A stretch of 58,864 nucleotides of DNA, from positions 1-58,864 of the forward strand of contig NZ_JAQGNT010000031.1 in NCBI RefSeq assembly GCF_028291725.1, written 5' to 3'. The stretch is from Hydrocarboniphaga sp. (lineage in GTDB: Bacteria; Pseudomonadota; Gammaproteobacteria; Nevskiales; Nevskiaceae). Positions within the stretch are counted from its first letter, which is position 1. Each line of letters opens with the position of its first letter. Under the pieces are notes generated by a model, which was not told where the DNA came from, did no database searches, and saw only the letters and a program-made list of their open reading frames with translations. Shown here piece after piece: positions 25,068-33,462 of the stretch. A program made the translations under genes and the position numbers.

Positions 25068-27128
25068 CTAGGGTTTTTGTGGTGGTGGCGGTGCCGCAAC
25101 CGGGGCGGGAACCACGGCACCGGTGTCGCGATAGGCGGCAGTGTATAGGCTCGGGTTCTCTGCGATCAGCCATACGGGCCCTGTGGCCGCCGCAACCTGG
25201 CGCTGCGAATACGGTGGCGGCGCGCTGAAATCGATTGGTGTCGTGCGATCGGTGACCGGATAGCGGAACAGCCGGTAATAAGTGCGCGCGGTCTGCGTAC
25301 TCAAAACGCCGAGCCATACGGTTTCGCCCTGAGCCGGGCCATCGCCGAGCTTCCAGCCCGAATCCCAGAGCCGGATCACTTGCTGGTGCTCGCCGTCGAC
25401 GGCGCGGCGCAACGCCAGCTGCGGATGACGGCCGGCGTGCACCTGCGGCAGCAGCGGCAGCAGATCGACCGTGCTGCTGGTGGTCAGCCAGCGCAGCAGA
25501 TTGCTGCCCGAGGGCTCGGCCAGCGGCTGCCAGCCGGCGGCGCCCAGGCTGGCCGCGATCCGCGAAAGCTCGCCGGCCCATTGCAGGTTGAATGGGTTGC
25601 CGCCGCGCCCGCGCAGATCGACGCGCTGCAGCGGCAGCTGCTGCCAGCCGCCGGTCCACCAGGCGGCCGGCTGAATCGCCTGCTCATGGCCGACGGCGAA
25701 CGGCCGGTCCGGCAGCGGCGCGTCGCTGCTCCAGCGCACACCGGCGGCGACCACGAACACCAGCGCCACCGGCAGCAGGAAGCCGCGCGCGAACAGCCGC
25801 TCCGGCCGGTGCCGGCGATAGCCCAGCGCCAGCGCGCCCAGCCAGACCAGGGACACCGCGATCGAGGACAGCGTCAGGCTCCACCATTCGATGCCCAGAT
25901 ACAGCCGCGACAGCAGGATCATCGCCAGCAGCACGGTGCTGCCGATGTAAACGCGGCGTCGCAATCGCCGTGGCCGCTGCGTCGCCAGCAGCACCGCGGC
26001 GAAACCGTAGGTGACGATGACCATCACCAGGTCGCGCGGCAGTGCCGCCGCGCCGATGCCGTGGTAAAAAGTCGCCGGTGCCGGCCGGATCGGTACCGCG
26101 TGCAGGCCCAGCGAAATCAGCGCGCCGAAGGCCAGCGCCGCGATCCAGTGCGCGGCTGCGCGGTGCCGGCGCCGCGCGATCAGCGAGCCCAGCACCGCCA
26201 GCGCCACCGGGCCGTAGACCCAAGGGCTGCCGAGCTGGGCGATCGCATAGGCGAGCAGGTTGCCCCAGGGTGTCTGCAGGTCGTGCAGCGTCTGGTAGAT
26301 CACCGCGTCGATCGGCGACGGGTAGGGATGGCCGGCGGCGTCGGCGAGGTTGAACAGCCACAGGCCGCCGAGCACCACCAGCATCAGCGCGACCGCGGCC
26401 AGCGCCGGGGTTTCCGGCTGCTGCGGATCGGCCAGCGCGGCGCCGAAGCGGCCCAGATGGCGGTGCCGCCGGCTCCAGTCCAGCACCGGCCCCAGCCAGC
26501 GCTCGCCATTGCGCTGCAGCGCCGCCATCAGCAGCGGCACCAGCCAGAAGATCGCGCCGCCGAGTGTGAAGATCAGCACCAGCAGCCCGGCCAGGCGCGT
26601 CGCCACCTCGGCCGCCAGGCCCATGCTGGCGCCGAACAGCACGCCGGGCAGGATGTAGACCAGCGCCCACAGGTAGGCGGCGCTGACATCGATCAGTGCG
26701 AACTGCCACAGCGGCATGCCCGAGGCGCCGGCGATCGCCGGCGTCACCGAGCGCACCGGCCCGAGGAAGCGCGCCAGCCAGATGCCCTTGCCGCCGTGGC
26801 GTTCGAAGAACTTGCGGCCGCTGCCGACGAATTCCGGATGGCGCAGCATCAGCGGCATGTTGAACAGCCGCTCGCCGTAATGGCGGCCGACCCAGAACGA
26901 AATGCCGTCGCCGATCAGCGCACCGGCTGCCGCAACCGCCGCAGTCGGCCAGAGCTCGAGCGAGCCGAGTGCGACCAGTGCGCCGACGCCGAACAGGAAG
27001 ATCGAGGCCGGCACGAACGCGCCGATGATGAACAGCGCGTCGAGCAGCGATGCTGCGAACAGCAGGCCCAGCGCCAGTCCCGGGTGGGCGGCGATCCAGT
27101 CGAGAAACGCCTGGGCGTTCTCCAGCAC
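25068..27128 (-). CDS. DedA - PAP2-like - LssY C-terminal domain fusion, PAP2 site apparently inactive
   Basis: A 686-residue polytopic membrane protein. Residues 1-210 are a DedA/SNARE-associated (VTT) domain with GRHYGERLFNMPLM, RFLGPVRSVTPAIAGASGM and GASMG. Residues about 260-440 align with the PAP2 phosphatase layout, but the catalytic motifs are changed: where FPSGH is expected it reads AALPRDL, and where SRxYLGxHW..D is expected it reads SRLYLGIEWWSLT. Residues about 480-665 match LssY_C (PLQRVDLRGRGG, LPQVHAGRHPQLALRR, TYYRLFRYPVTDRT). It probably acts in lipid transport or lipid-linked biology at the inner membrane. It lies 12 nt from ftsY and 22 nt after hemL. Confidence 0.85.
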   Translation of the reverse strand: MLENAQAFLDWIAAHPGLALGLLFAASLLDALFIIGAFVPASIFLFGVGALVALGSLELWPTAAVAAAGALIGDGISFWVGRHYGERLFNMPLMLRHPEFVGSGRKFFERHGGKGIWLARFLGPVRSVTPAIAGASGMPLWQFALIDVSAAYLWALVYILPGVLFGASMGLAAEVATRLAGLLVLIFTLGGAIFWLVPLLMAALQRNGERWLGPVLDWSRRHRHLGRFGAALADPQQPETPALAAVALMLVVLGGLWLFNLADAAGHPYPSPIDAVIYQTLHDLQTPWGNLLAYAIAQLGSPWVYGPVALAVLGSLIARRRHRAAAHWIAALAFGALISLGLHAVPIRPAPATFYHGIGAAALPRDLVMVIVTYGFAAVLLATQRPRRLRRRVYIGSTVLLAMILLSRLYLGIEWWSLTLSSIAVSLVWLGALALGYRRHRPERLFARGFLLPVALVFVVAAGVRWSSDAPLPDRPFAVGHEQAIQPAAWWTGGWQQLPLQRVDLRGRGGNPFNLQWAGELSRIAASLGAAGWQPLAEPSGSNLLRWLTTSSTVDLLPLLPQVHAGRHPQLALRRAVDGEHQQVIRLWDSGWKLGDGPAQGETVWLGVLSTQTARTYYRLFRYPVTDRTTPIDFSAPPPYSQRQVAAATGPVWLIAENPSLYTAAYRDTGAVVPAPVAAPPPPQKP

Positions 27129-27150
27129 GGGGCGAGTCGGCGGCTAGGGG

Positions 27151-28437
27151 CTAGCGGGCGGCGAGCGCTTGGAAGCTGGCCCGTGCCGCGTCCAGCGTGT
27201 GGGTGATTTCGGCTTCGCCGTGCGCGGCCGAAACGAAGCCGGCCTCGAAGGCCGAGGGCGCCAGGTACACGCCGCGATCCAGCATCAGATGGAAGAAGCG
27301 CTTGAAGCGGGCGCCGTCGCAGGCGGACACATCGGCCAGACCATTAATTGGCCCGCTGCCGAAATACAGGCCGAACATGCTGCCGACCTGGGTCGTCGTA
27401 AAGGCGATGCCGGCATCGATCGCGGCCTGCTTGAAACCGTCCAGCAGCTGCTTCGTGCTGGCTTCCAGTCGCGTATAGATCGCATCGTCGGCCAAAGCCC
27501 GCAGGATCGCCAGGCCCGCGGCCATCGCCAGCGGATTGCCCGACAAGGTGCCGGCCTGGTAGACCGGGCCGGTCGGCGCCAGCTGTTCCATCAGCTGGCG
27601 CGAGCCGCCGAAGGCGCCGACCGGCAGGCCGCCACCGATGATCTTACCCAGCGTGATCAGGTCGGCGCGCACGCCGTACAGGCCGGTAGCGCCGCGCGGG
27701 CCGACGCGGAAGCCGGTCATCACCTCGTCGAAAATCAGCAGCGCGCCGCCCTCGTCACACAGCGCGCGCAGACCGTCGAGGAAGCCCGGCGCCGGCGGCA
27801 CGCAGTTCATGTTGCCGGCGACCGGCTCGACGATGACCGCGGCGATCTGGTTGCGGTGTTCGGCGAACAGCGCGCGCGTGCTGACCAGGTCGTTGTAGGT
27901 CGCGGTCAGCGTGTACTTGGCCAGATCGGCCGGCACGCCCGGCGAGGTCGGCACGCCGAACGTCAGCAGGCCGGAGCCGGCTTTCACCAGCAGCGCATCG
28001 CCGTGGCCGTGGTAGCAGCCCTCGAACTTGAGGATGTAGTCGCGGCCGGTGGCACCGCGCGCCAGGCGCAGCGCGCTCATCGTTGCCTCGGTGCCGCTGT
28101 TGCACATGCGCACCATGTCCAGGCCCGGCACGCGCGCGCACAGCAGGTCGGCCATCTCGACCTCGAGTTCGGTCGGCGCGCCGTAGGACACGCCGATCTG
28201 CGCCTGCTCCAGAATCGCGTTCTGAACCGCCGGATACTGGTGGCCGAGAATCATCGGGCCCCAGGAGCCGACATAGTCGACATAGCGCTGCTCGTCCGCG
28301 TCGGTCAGCCAGGCGCCGCTGGCCGCCTTGATGAACCGCGGCGTGCCGCCGACCGAGCGGAACGCCCGGACCGGTGAGTTCACTCCGCCTGGAATGCGTG
28401 CCTGGGCGCGCTGGAACAGCTCTTCTGATCGGGACAT
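27151..28437 (-). CDS. hemL: Glutamate-1-semialdehyde 2,1-aminomutase
   Basis: A PLP enzyme of the C5 pathway that makes 5-aminolevulinate for heme. The 428 residues start [26 protein letters not shown], a strong family N-terminus, so I reject the longer upstream frame. They include [41 protein letters not shown] and the PLP-lysine motif [17 protein letters not shown]. It lies downstream of thiDE, as in pseudomonads. Confidence 0.97.
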   Translation of the reverse strand: MSRSEELFQRAQARIPGGVNSPVRAFRSVGGTPRFIKAASGAWLTDADEQRYVDYVGSWGPMILGHQYPAVQNAILEQAQIGVSYGAPTELEVEMADLLCARVPGLDMVRMCNSGTEATMSALRLARGATGRDYILKFEGCYHGHGDALLVKAGSGLLTFGVPTSPGVPADLAKYTLTATYNDLVSTRALFAEHRNQIAAVIVEPVAGNMNCVPPAPGFLDGLRALCDEGGALLIFDEVMTGFRVGPRGATGLYGVRADLITLGKIIGGGLPVGAFGGSRQLMEQLAPTGPVYQAGTLSGNPLAMAAGLAILRALADDAIYTRLEASTKQLLDGFKQAAIDAGIAFTTTQVGSMFGLYFGSGPINGLADVSACDGARFKRFFHLMLDRGVYLAPSAFEAGFVSAAHGEAEITHTLDAARASFQALAAR

Positions 28438-28524
28438 GGACCTGGCGGTTTTGGTGCCGCTTGGAATGAGCGAGTAGCGGATTGTACTGATCGACGCCGG
28501 TCCGGGCCTGACTCGGGACAACGC

Positions 28525-28603
28525 GTAGGTCGGCAATCCCTTGCCGACGTGGACCTTCGATGCGCAACCGGGGCCTCGCGTCGGCAAGGGATTGCCGACC
28601 TAC
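28525..28603. repeat. REPIN of the GTAGGTCGGCAA family
   Basis: GTAGGTCGGCAATCCCTTGCCGACGT and its complement flank a 79-nt element with GTAG outermost at both ends. Each arm has its own small palindrome (TCGGCAA / TTGCCGA). A same-length copy is at 47857-47935. The right-hand GTAG, read on the minus strand, supplies the TAG stop of thiE. Confidence 0.9.
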
Positions 28604-29226
28604 GGGAACAGCGATGCGTAACGCCTTGCCGCGGCCTCGATATCCGCCGCGCCGAACACGCCGTCGACCGCGGCGATCATATCGGCGCCGGCGGCCAGCA
28701 GCGGCGCGGCATTGTCCGGCGTGATGCCGCCGATTGCGCAGATCGGCAGCCGCAGCTGCGCCCGCGCCTCGCGCAGTGCATCCAGGCCCGCCAGCGGTGC
28801 GTCGGGCTTGGTATTGGAGTCGTAAAAGCGGCCGAAGGCGACGTAGTCGGCGCCCTGTTGCCGGGCCGCCAGCGCGCGCTGCAGATCGCCGGAACAGCTG
28901 ACGCCGATCAGCACGCTGTCACCCAGTAGCGCGCGCGCGGCGGCGATCGCCCCGTCGGTCTTGCCCAGGTGCAGGCCGTCGGCATCCACGATGGCCGCCA
29001 TCTGCATATCGTCGTTGACGATGAACAGCGCGCCGGCGTCGCGGCACAAACGGCGCAGGCGCTTGGCGTAATCGAGCCGCGTCGGCGCATCGTTTTGCTT
29101 GTCGCGGTACTGGATCACGCGTGCGCCGCCGGCGATCGCGGCTGCGACGCCGGCCTGCAGCCGCTGCGGGGTTTCGCAGAGCGCCTGCGAGGTGATCGCG
29201 TAAAGCCCGCTCAGCGCGTTGTTCAC
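28600..29226 (-). CDS. thiE: Thiamine phosphate synthase
   Basis: Joins HMP-PP and the thiazole phosphate to thiamine phosphate. The 208 residues form a TIM barrel with QYRDKQNDAPTR, LFIVNDDMQMA, ADGLHLGKTDG, IGVSCSG, DYVAFGRFYDSNTKP and ICAIGGITPDN. GTG 29224-29226 overlaps the thiD stop by 4 nt; there is no ribosome site, so translation is probably coupled. The stop TAG lies in the REP tetranucleotide. Confidence 0.94.
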   Translation of the reverse strand: MNNALSGLYAITSQALCETPQRLQAGVAAAIAGGARVIQYRDKQNDAPTRLDYAKRLRRLCRDAGALFIVNDDMQMAAIVDADGLHLGKTDGAIAAARALLGDSVLIGVSCSGDLQRALAARQQGADYVAFGRFYDSNTKPDAPLAGLDALREARAQLRLPICAIGGITPDNAAPLLAAGADMIAAVDGVFGAADIEAAARRYASLFP

Positions 29227-30047
29227 TGCTGGCCCGGAAGCCGATTCGGCAGACGGTTTGGAAGACGGTTTGGAAGACGGTTTGGAATCCGCCGGCCCTG
29301 GCCGATCGCATACGAGCGCGCCAGCGCCTCGTGTACCCAGCGCTGCGCATTGTCCAGCGCCGCCTCCAGCGCGTCGCCCAGCGCCAGCCGCGCGGCGATC
29401 ACCGAAGCCAGTGTGCAGCCGGCGCCGTGGAAGCCTTGCGGCAGTCGCGGCCACAGCCAGGTTCGCGGCTCCGCCTGCGCGCGGTGCCAGGTGTTGTAGA
29501 CGCTGCCTGGCGTGGGCTCGTCGCCGCCGGTGATCAGCAGGTTGGCGCAGCCCAGCGCCAGTAGCATCGCGGCGCCGGCTTGCAGATCGTCCGATCCGGC
29601 GAGGCGACGCGCTTCGGCCGCATTCGGCGTGCATACGGTGACCCGCGGCATCAGCTGGTCGATCAGGGCGCGTTGTACCGCGGCGCTAGCCAAGTCGCCG
29701 CCGCCGCCGGCGCGCAGCACCGGGTCCAGCACCACCGGAACTCCGCAGCGCTCGATCAGGCGGGCGATCACCGGGATCTGCGCCGGCTCGCCGATCAGGC
29801 CGATCTTGATCGCGCTGATCCGGCTATCTTCGAGCAACAGCTCAAGCTGACGTTCGATCAGCGCGGCGGTGACCGGCGCGACCTCGCGGACGTTGCGGCT
29901 GTCTTGCACCGTCAGTGCGGTAATGACGCTGAGCGGATGGCAGCCGAGCGCGGAAACCGCCTGCACGTCGGCGATGACGCCGGCGCCGCCGCTGGGGTCG
30001 TGGCCGGCGATGCACAGGACCAGCGGCGGAGCGGACATAACGGTCAT
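29223..30047 (-). CDS. thiD: Hydroxymethylpyrimidine (phosphate) kinase with a repetitive tail
   Basis: Phosphorylates HMP and HMP-P in thiamine synthesis. The ribokinase-type fold shows IAGHDPSGGAGVIADVQA, PVVLDPVLRAGGGGDLAS, TPNAAEARRLAG and the anion-hole/catalytic FHGAGCTLASVIAARLALG. The ordinary fold ends near residue 250. The last residues are a tandem PNRL repeat (four units) ending PGQQ, coded by four 12-nt repeats. Starts at 30047 or 30038 are both possible. It is the first gene of the long reverse-strand run. Confidence 0.93.
   Translation of the reverse strand: MTVMSAPPLVLCIAGHDPSGGAGVIADVQAVSALGCHPLSVITALTVQDSRNVREVAPVTAALIERQLELLLEDSRISAIKIGLIGEPAQIPVIARLIERCGVPVVLDPVLRAGGGGDLASAAVQRALIDQLMPRVTVCTPNAAEARRLAGSDDLQAGAAMLLALGCANLLITGGDEPTPGSVYNTWHRAQAEPRTWLWPRLPQGFHGAGCTLASVIAARLALGDALEAALDNAQRWVHEALARSYAIGQGRRIPNRLPNRLPNRLPNRLPGQQ
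29236..29283. repeat. Four tandem 12-nt repeats at the thiD 3' end
   Basis: Units of GGAAGACGGTTT on the plus strand: 29272-29283 and 29260-29271 identical, 29248-29259 with one change (GGCAGACGGTTT), 29236-29247 more diverged (GGAAGCCGATTC). Being a multiple of 3, copy-number changes would keep thiD in frame. The array lies 10 nt before the thiE GTG. Confidence 0.92.
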
Positions 30048-30337
30048 CGAGATAGTTTAAACACTTGTGCACCGCGGCAATTCGCGGACGCCCGGTGGAA
30101 CCCTTATGCACAGTTGCAAAAGGATGCGCCCGCAGACGGCCTAACTACGACATATTTCTGCAGGAATACCGCAACAATGTAGTAAATGTATGAATATACT
30201 CAAGAATTTGCAATGACTATAAACTGGTCGTCGAGCATAAATGCTAATGGGGACTTCCACTTAACTCACCAGCCCCGCCGTTTCCCACAGTTTTATCCAC
30301 AGAAGCTGTGGGCGGAAACCAATTTCCTATGTAGGCA
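30048..30337. other. AT-rich intergenic region with two perfect DnaA boxes
   Basis: A 290-nt divergent spacer between thiD and the propeller-like gene. It holds TTATGCACA (30104-30112) and TTATCCACA (30293-30301), both exact matches to the DnaA box TTATNCACA. The 30140-30250 stretch between them is clearly richer in A and T than its surroundings. It should also hold the thiD promoter. I see no TPP-riboswitch motif. A 60-codon frame here is not supported. Confidence 0.6.
30284..30312. promoter_or_regulatory. Inverted repeat enclosing a DnaA box
   Basis: CCCACAG (30284-30290) and CTGTGGG (30306-30312) form a perfect 7-bp inverted repeat whose 15-nt loop contains TTATCCACA. It could be a DnaA site with flanking weaker half-boxes, or a hairpin leader of the downstream gene. 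Confidence 0.5.
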
Positions 30338-31294
30338 ATGCACTTACAGACTAAAGCTCATGTCGTGACACACGGGTGGAACGCACTGGCTCCGGCGCGG
30401 CGCCGGTGTGCGCTCGCGGCCGTTCTGATGCTGGTTCCGGCGCTGCTGGCGGCGGCCGATCCGTCGATCCGGGTGGTCGGCGCGGTGCAGACCGACGCGC
30501 TGGTCGAGCTGTCCGGCATCGCAGTGTCGCGGCGCGTGCCGGGCCGCTGGTGGGGGCACAACGACAGTGGCAACCTGGCCGAACTGTTCGCGTTCGACGG
30601 CCGCGGCCACTCGCTCGGGCGCGTCGCCATCGATGCGCCGGAACTGGACTGGGAGGACATGGCCAGCTACGAGCGCGACGGCGTCGCCTATCTGGCGGTG
30701 GCCGACACCGGCGACAACTTCAGCTTCCGCTCGCAGCTGGCGATCCAGATCGTCGCCGAGCCCAGCGCCGAGCTGCCGGCACAGCCCTTGAAGCCGCTGC
30801 GCACGATCGCATTCCGCTTCGAGGACGGCCCGCGCGATTGTGAGTCGCTCGCGGCCGATCCGGCGAAGCGGCGGTTCCTGCTGATCGACAAGCAGCGCAG
30901 CCCGGCGGGCGTCTACGAGTTGCCGATGGACCCGCCGCCGGGCGTGGTCGCGACCGCGAGGCGCATCGCCGACCTGCCGCCGTTGTATCGCGACCCGCTG
31001 CCGCCGGCGTCGCCGGCCGGCTCCGAGCGCTATCGCGGCACGGCGACCGCGGCGGATCTGTCCGCGGAAGGCCGCCGTCTGGCGGTGCTGACCTATACCC
31101 ATCTGGCGTTGTTCGAGCGCCGCGGCGACGAGGACTGGCCGCAGGCGTTCAAGGCCCGCGATCCGCTGCTGCTGCGCCTGCCGGCGTTACGCATCGCCGA
31201 GGGCATGGGGCTGAGCGCCGACGGCAAGACCGCGCTGATCGGCGGCGAGCGCCTGCATTCGCCGCTGTTGCGCTGGGACGAGGCACCGCATTGA
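30338..31294 (+). CDS. Exported protein of unknown function, probable beta-propeller
   Basis: A 318-residue protein. A basic N-terminus precedes a secretion signal (CALAAVLMLVPALLAAADP). The mature part has WWGHNDSGNLAELFAFDGRG, DAPELDWEDMASYERDGVAYLAVADTGDN and GTATAADLSAEGRRLAVLTYT, repeated strand-turn patterns like those in propeller proteins. I do not recognise a catalytic motif. ATG 30338 has GTAGG upstream; a GTG at 30365 is also possible. It is convergent with the GNAT gene (9-nt gap). Confidence 0.72.
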   Translation: MHLQTKAHVVTHGWNALAPARRRCALAAVLMLVPALLAAADPSIRVVGAVQTDALVELSGIAVSRRVPGRWWGHNDSGNLAELFAFDGRGHSLGRVAIDAPELDWEDMASYERDGVAYLAVADTGDNFSFRSQLAIQIVAEPSAELPAQPLKPLRTIAFRFEDGPRDCESLAADPAKRRFLLIDKQRSPAGVYELPMDPPPGVVATARRIADLPPLYRDPLPPASPAGSERYRGTATAADLSAEGRRLAVLTYTHLALFERRGDEDWPQAFKARDPLLLRLPALRIAEGMGLSADGKTALIGGERLHSPLLRWDEAPH

Positions 31295-31303
31295 GGCCGG
31301 ATG

Positions 31304-31735
31304 TCAGGCGTTGACGCCTCCGGATATCACCACCGAAAAACGATGGATGTCATCGCGCTGCTGCCAGCCAGCCTGGGACCAAAAGGCCTGGGCCACGTCG
31401 TTCTCCTCCAGAACGTCCACGTGGGCCTTGCTGATGCCGGCTTTATGCAAGCGATCCAGAGCCGACTCGACCAGCCGGGTGGCAACGCCGCGCCTGCGGA
31501 ACTCGGGCAAGACGATCAGGTGGTTGAGGTAGCCGCGACGTCCGTCGTGACCGCTGAGAACAAAGCCGGCCAGTGAACGACCCATATAGGCGATGACGCT
31601 GAGATTGGGATTGCGGAGCAGGTAACGCTCCAGCGCGGGCAGGGAATCGGCGTCGCGCTGTCTCACACCCGGCACGACCGCGAGAGCCGCTACCACGGTG
31701 GGCAGGTGGCGAGTTTCGAGCGAGCTGATTTTCAT
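31304..31735 (-). CDS. GNAT family N-acetyltransferase
   Basis: A 143-residue acetyl-CoA-dependent acetyltransferase. Core motifs are GFVLSGHDGRRGYLNHLIVLPEFRRRGVATRLVESALD, in which RRRGVA is the acetyl-CoA pyrophosphate loop, and a C-terminal AQAFWSQAGWQQRDD that fits the Y/F-GF region. The substrate is unknown. It starts 9 nt downstream of the mtgA stop on the same strand. Confidence 0.88.
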   Translation of the reverse strand: MKISSLETRHLPTVVAALAVVPGVRQRDADSLPALERYLLRNPNLSVIAYMGRSLAGFVLSGHDGRRGYLNHLIVLPEFRRRGVATRLVESALDRLHKAGISKAHVDVLEENDVAQAFWSQAGWQQRDDIHRFSVVISGGVNA

Positions 31736-31744
31736 GATCCGAGG

Positions 31745-32740
31745 CTAGTGCGTTGCGGGTGTCAGCGGCACCGGTTGCGGCGCGTCCAGTTCGGGCTCGG
31801 AGAGCGGCTCCGCCTTTGGTGCATCGCTGGACGCGGGCGGCTCGGCAGCCGGTTCGGGATCGGGTTCCGGCCGGGTCGGCGCCGGCTCCGCAGCTGGGCT
31901 CGGCGCGAATGCCGGCGGGTCCTCGTCATCATCCGGGATCACCTCGCCGGGCGGCGGTGCCGGCTCGGCGTCCTCGACCGGCGGCCTGCGGCCGGAGTAG
32001 CCCATCTGCCGCTGGATCCAGGCCGCCCGCGACTGCACGTACGAGCCCGGAGACGAAACACTCCATTTGCGCGGATTCGGCAGCACCGCCGCCAGCCGCG
32101 CCGCTTCGGCAGGCGTCAGCTGTGCGGCCGGCTTGCCGAAGAAGTGCTGCGAAGCGGCCTCGACGCCATAGATCCCGGAACCGAATTCGGCCGAGTTCAG
32201 ATACACCTCGAGGATCCGGTCCTTGCCCCACAGCGTTTCGATCGCCACGGTAATGCCGGCCTCGATGCCCTTGCGCAGATAGCCGCCGCCCGGCCACAGG
32301 AACAGGTTCTTGGCGGTCTGCTGGCTGATCGTCGACCCGCCGCGGACTCGGCCGCCACGCTGGTTGCGCGCGTAGGCTTTTTGCATCGCCTCGACGTCGA
32401 AGCCGTGGTGATCCCAGAACTTCTGGTCCTCGGCAGCGATGACCGCGCGCCGCGCCGACTCGGCGATGCGGGTCCGCGACACCCATTGGTGCTGCACCGG
32501 CCGCGTCGGGCTCTGCAGCATGTAGCTGGTGACCGCGATCGGCACGAAGCGGCCGAGCAGGATCAGCGTCAGCGGCAGTACGACGAAGAGGCAGACCAGC
32601 GCCAGCAGCAGGCGCCGGACGTGGGAGGTTCGGCGGCGGGGTCTGGCCAGGTCGGCTTCCTTCTTTGGCGGATCGGGCGGGATGTCGTGCCTGGAGCGGC
32701 GATTCGGAACCCGGATCTGATCTGGCGGCGGGGTCGGCAT
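31745..32740 (-). CDS. mtgA: Monofunctional biosynthetic peptidoglycan transglycosylase with a long acidic tail
   Basis: Polymerises lipid II glycan strands at the inner membrane. A basic N-terminus and one TM helix ([20 protein letters not shown]) precede the GT51 domain. This has [17 protein letters not shown] (catalytic Glu), [44 protein letters not shown] and [15 protein letters not shown]. The fold ends near residue 250. About 80 more residues are almost all Pro, Glu, Ala and Asp ([18 protein letters not shown]), which MtgA normally lacks. The REPIN lies just 5' of the gene. Confidence 0.92.
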   Translation of the reverse strand: MPTPPPDQIRVPNRRSRHDIPPDPPKKEADLARPRRRTSHVRRLLLALVCLFVVLPLTLILLGRFVPIAVTSYMLQSPTRPVQHQWVSRTRIAESARRAVIAAEDQKFWDHHGFDVEAMQKAYARNQRGGRVRGGSTISQQTAKNLFLWPGGGYLRKGIEAGITVAIETLWGKDRILEVYLNSAEFGSGIYGVEAASQHFFGKPAAQLTPAEAARLAAVLPNPRKWSVSSPGSYVQSRAAWIQRQMGYSGRRPPVEDAEPAPPPGEVIPDDDEDPPAFAPSPAAEPAPTRPEPDPEPAAEPPASSDAPKAEPLSEPELDAPQPVPLTPATH

Positions 32741-32766
32741 GCCGGGATTGTAGTCGCGGCCATCGC

Positions 32767-32843
32767 GTAGGTTGGGGTGAGCTTGCGAACCCCAACATCA
32801 GCGCGGAGGAATGTTGGGGTTCGCTGCGCTCACCCCAACCTAC
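32767..32843. repeat. REPIN of the GTAGGTTGGG family
   Basis: A 77-nt inverted pair with GTAG outermost at both ends. The interior spacer ATCAGCGCGGAGGAATG is nearly identical to the one at 39.2 kb. The right-hand GTAG, read on the minus strand, supplies the TAG stop of the TRIC-family gene. It lies between mtgA (start 32740) and that stop. Confidence 0.9.
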
Positions 32844-33457
32844 GGTTTTTCCTTGATCGTCAGCGTCGGCAAGGTGATGTTGCGGGCGATCGCGACCAAC
32901 CGCAGGCCGGCGATCAGCGCCATCGCGGCGAAGCCGGCGGCATTCCGCGGCATGCCGAGCGACTGCAGCAGCACGTACAGCGAGGCGCCGGCGATCACCG
33001 CGGTGCCGTAGATCGTGCCCGGGCGCAGCAGCAGCGGGATGTCGTTGCACAGCACGTCGCGCAGCACGCCGCCGAAAGTGCCGGTGATCGTCGCCAGCAC
33101 CACCACGATCAGGCCCGGCAGACCGGCGGCCTCGGCGATGCGCGCGCCGGAGATCGAGAACAGCGCCAGGCCCAGCGCGTCGGCGATCTGCAGCACGCGC
33201 TCGGACGGATGGCGCCAGCGCAGCATCAGCACGGTTGCACCGGCGGTGACCAGGATCGTCACCAGGTAGCCGGTATCGGTGAACCAGAACGGCGTGCGGC
33301 CGAGCAGCAGATCGCGCACGGTGCCGCCGCCGGTGGCGGTCATCACCGCGATCACCAGCACGCCGAGCAGGTCCAGGCCTTTGCGGCCGGCCGCAAGGAC
33401 CGCCGACACCGCGAACACCGCGGTGCCGGCGTACTCCAGGGCGTGCGGCAGATTCAC
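32840..33457 (-). CDS. TRIC-family (UPF0126/YicG) cation channel
   Basis: A 205-residue membrane protein with two copies of the three-helix UPF0126 unit: EYAGTAVFAVSAVLAAGRKGLDLLG with VMTATGGGTVRDLLLGRTPFWF, then ADALGLALFSISGARIAEAAGLPG with TITGTFGGVLRDVLCNDIPLLL. The GGGTxRD and GGVLRD turns are the glycine motifs of the bacterial TRIC channels. GTG 33455-33457 lies 5 nt after the metF stop; the longer frame reads back into metF. Its stop codon is the TAG of a REP element. Confidence 0.9.
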   Translation of the reverse strand: MNLPHALEYAGTAVFAVSAVLAAGRKGLDLLGVLVIAVMTATGGGTVRDLLLGRTPFWFTDTGYLVTILVTAGATVLMLRWRHPSERVLQIADALGLALFSISGARIAEAAGLPGLIVVVLATITGTFGGVLRDVLCNDIPLLLRPGTIYGTAVIAGASLYVLLQSLGMPRNAAGFAAMALIAGLRLVAIARNITLPTLTIKEKP

Positions 33458-33462
33458 AGCGA

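Noticed and set aside
28525-28603. CRISPR-like or tRNA-like element
   Set aside because: Only two inverted arms with one centre; the second copy at 47.9 kb shows it is a dispersed REPIN.
30048-30337. TPP riboswitch upstream of thiD
   Set aside because: The expected conserved THI-box segments are not visible in the leader.
30186-30368. 60-codon frame in the DnaA-box spacer
   Set aside because: No ribosome site, no recognisable protein, and it runs over the inverted repeat and into the next gene.
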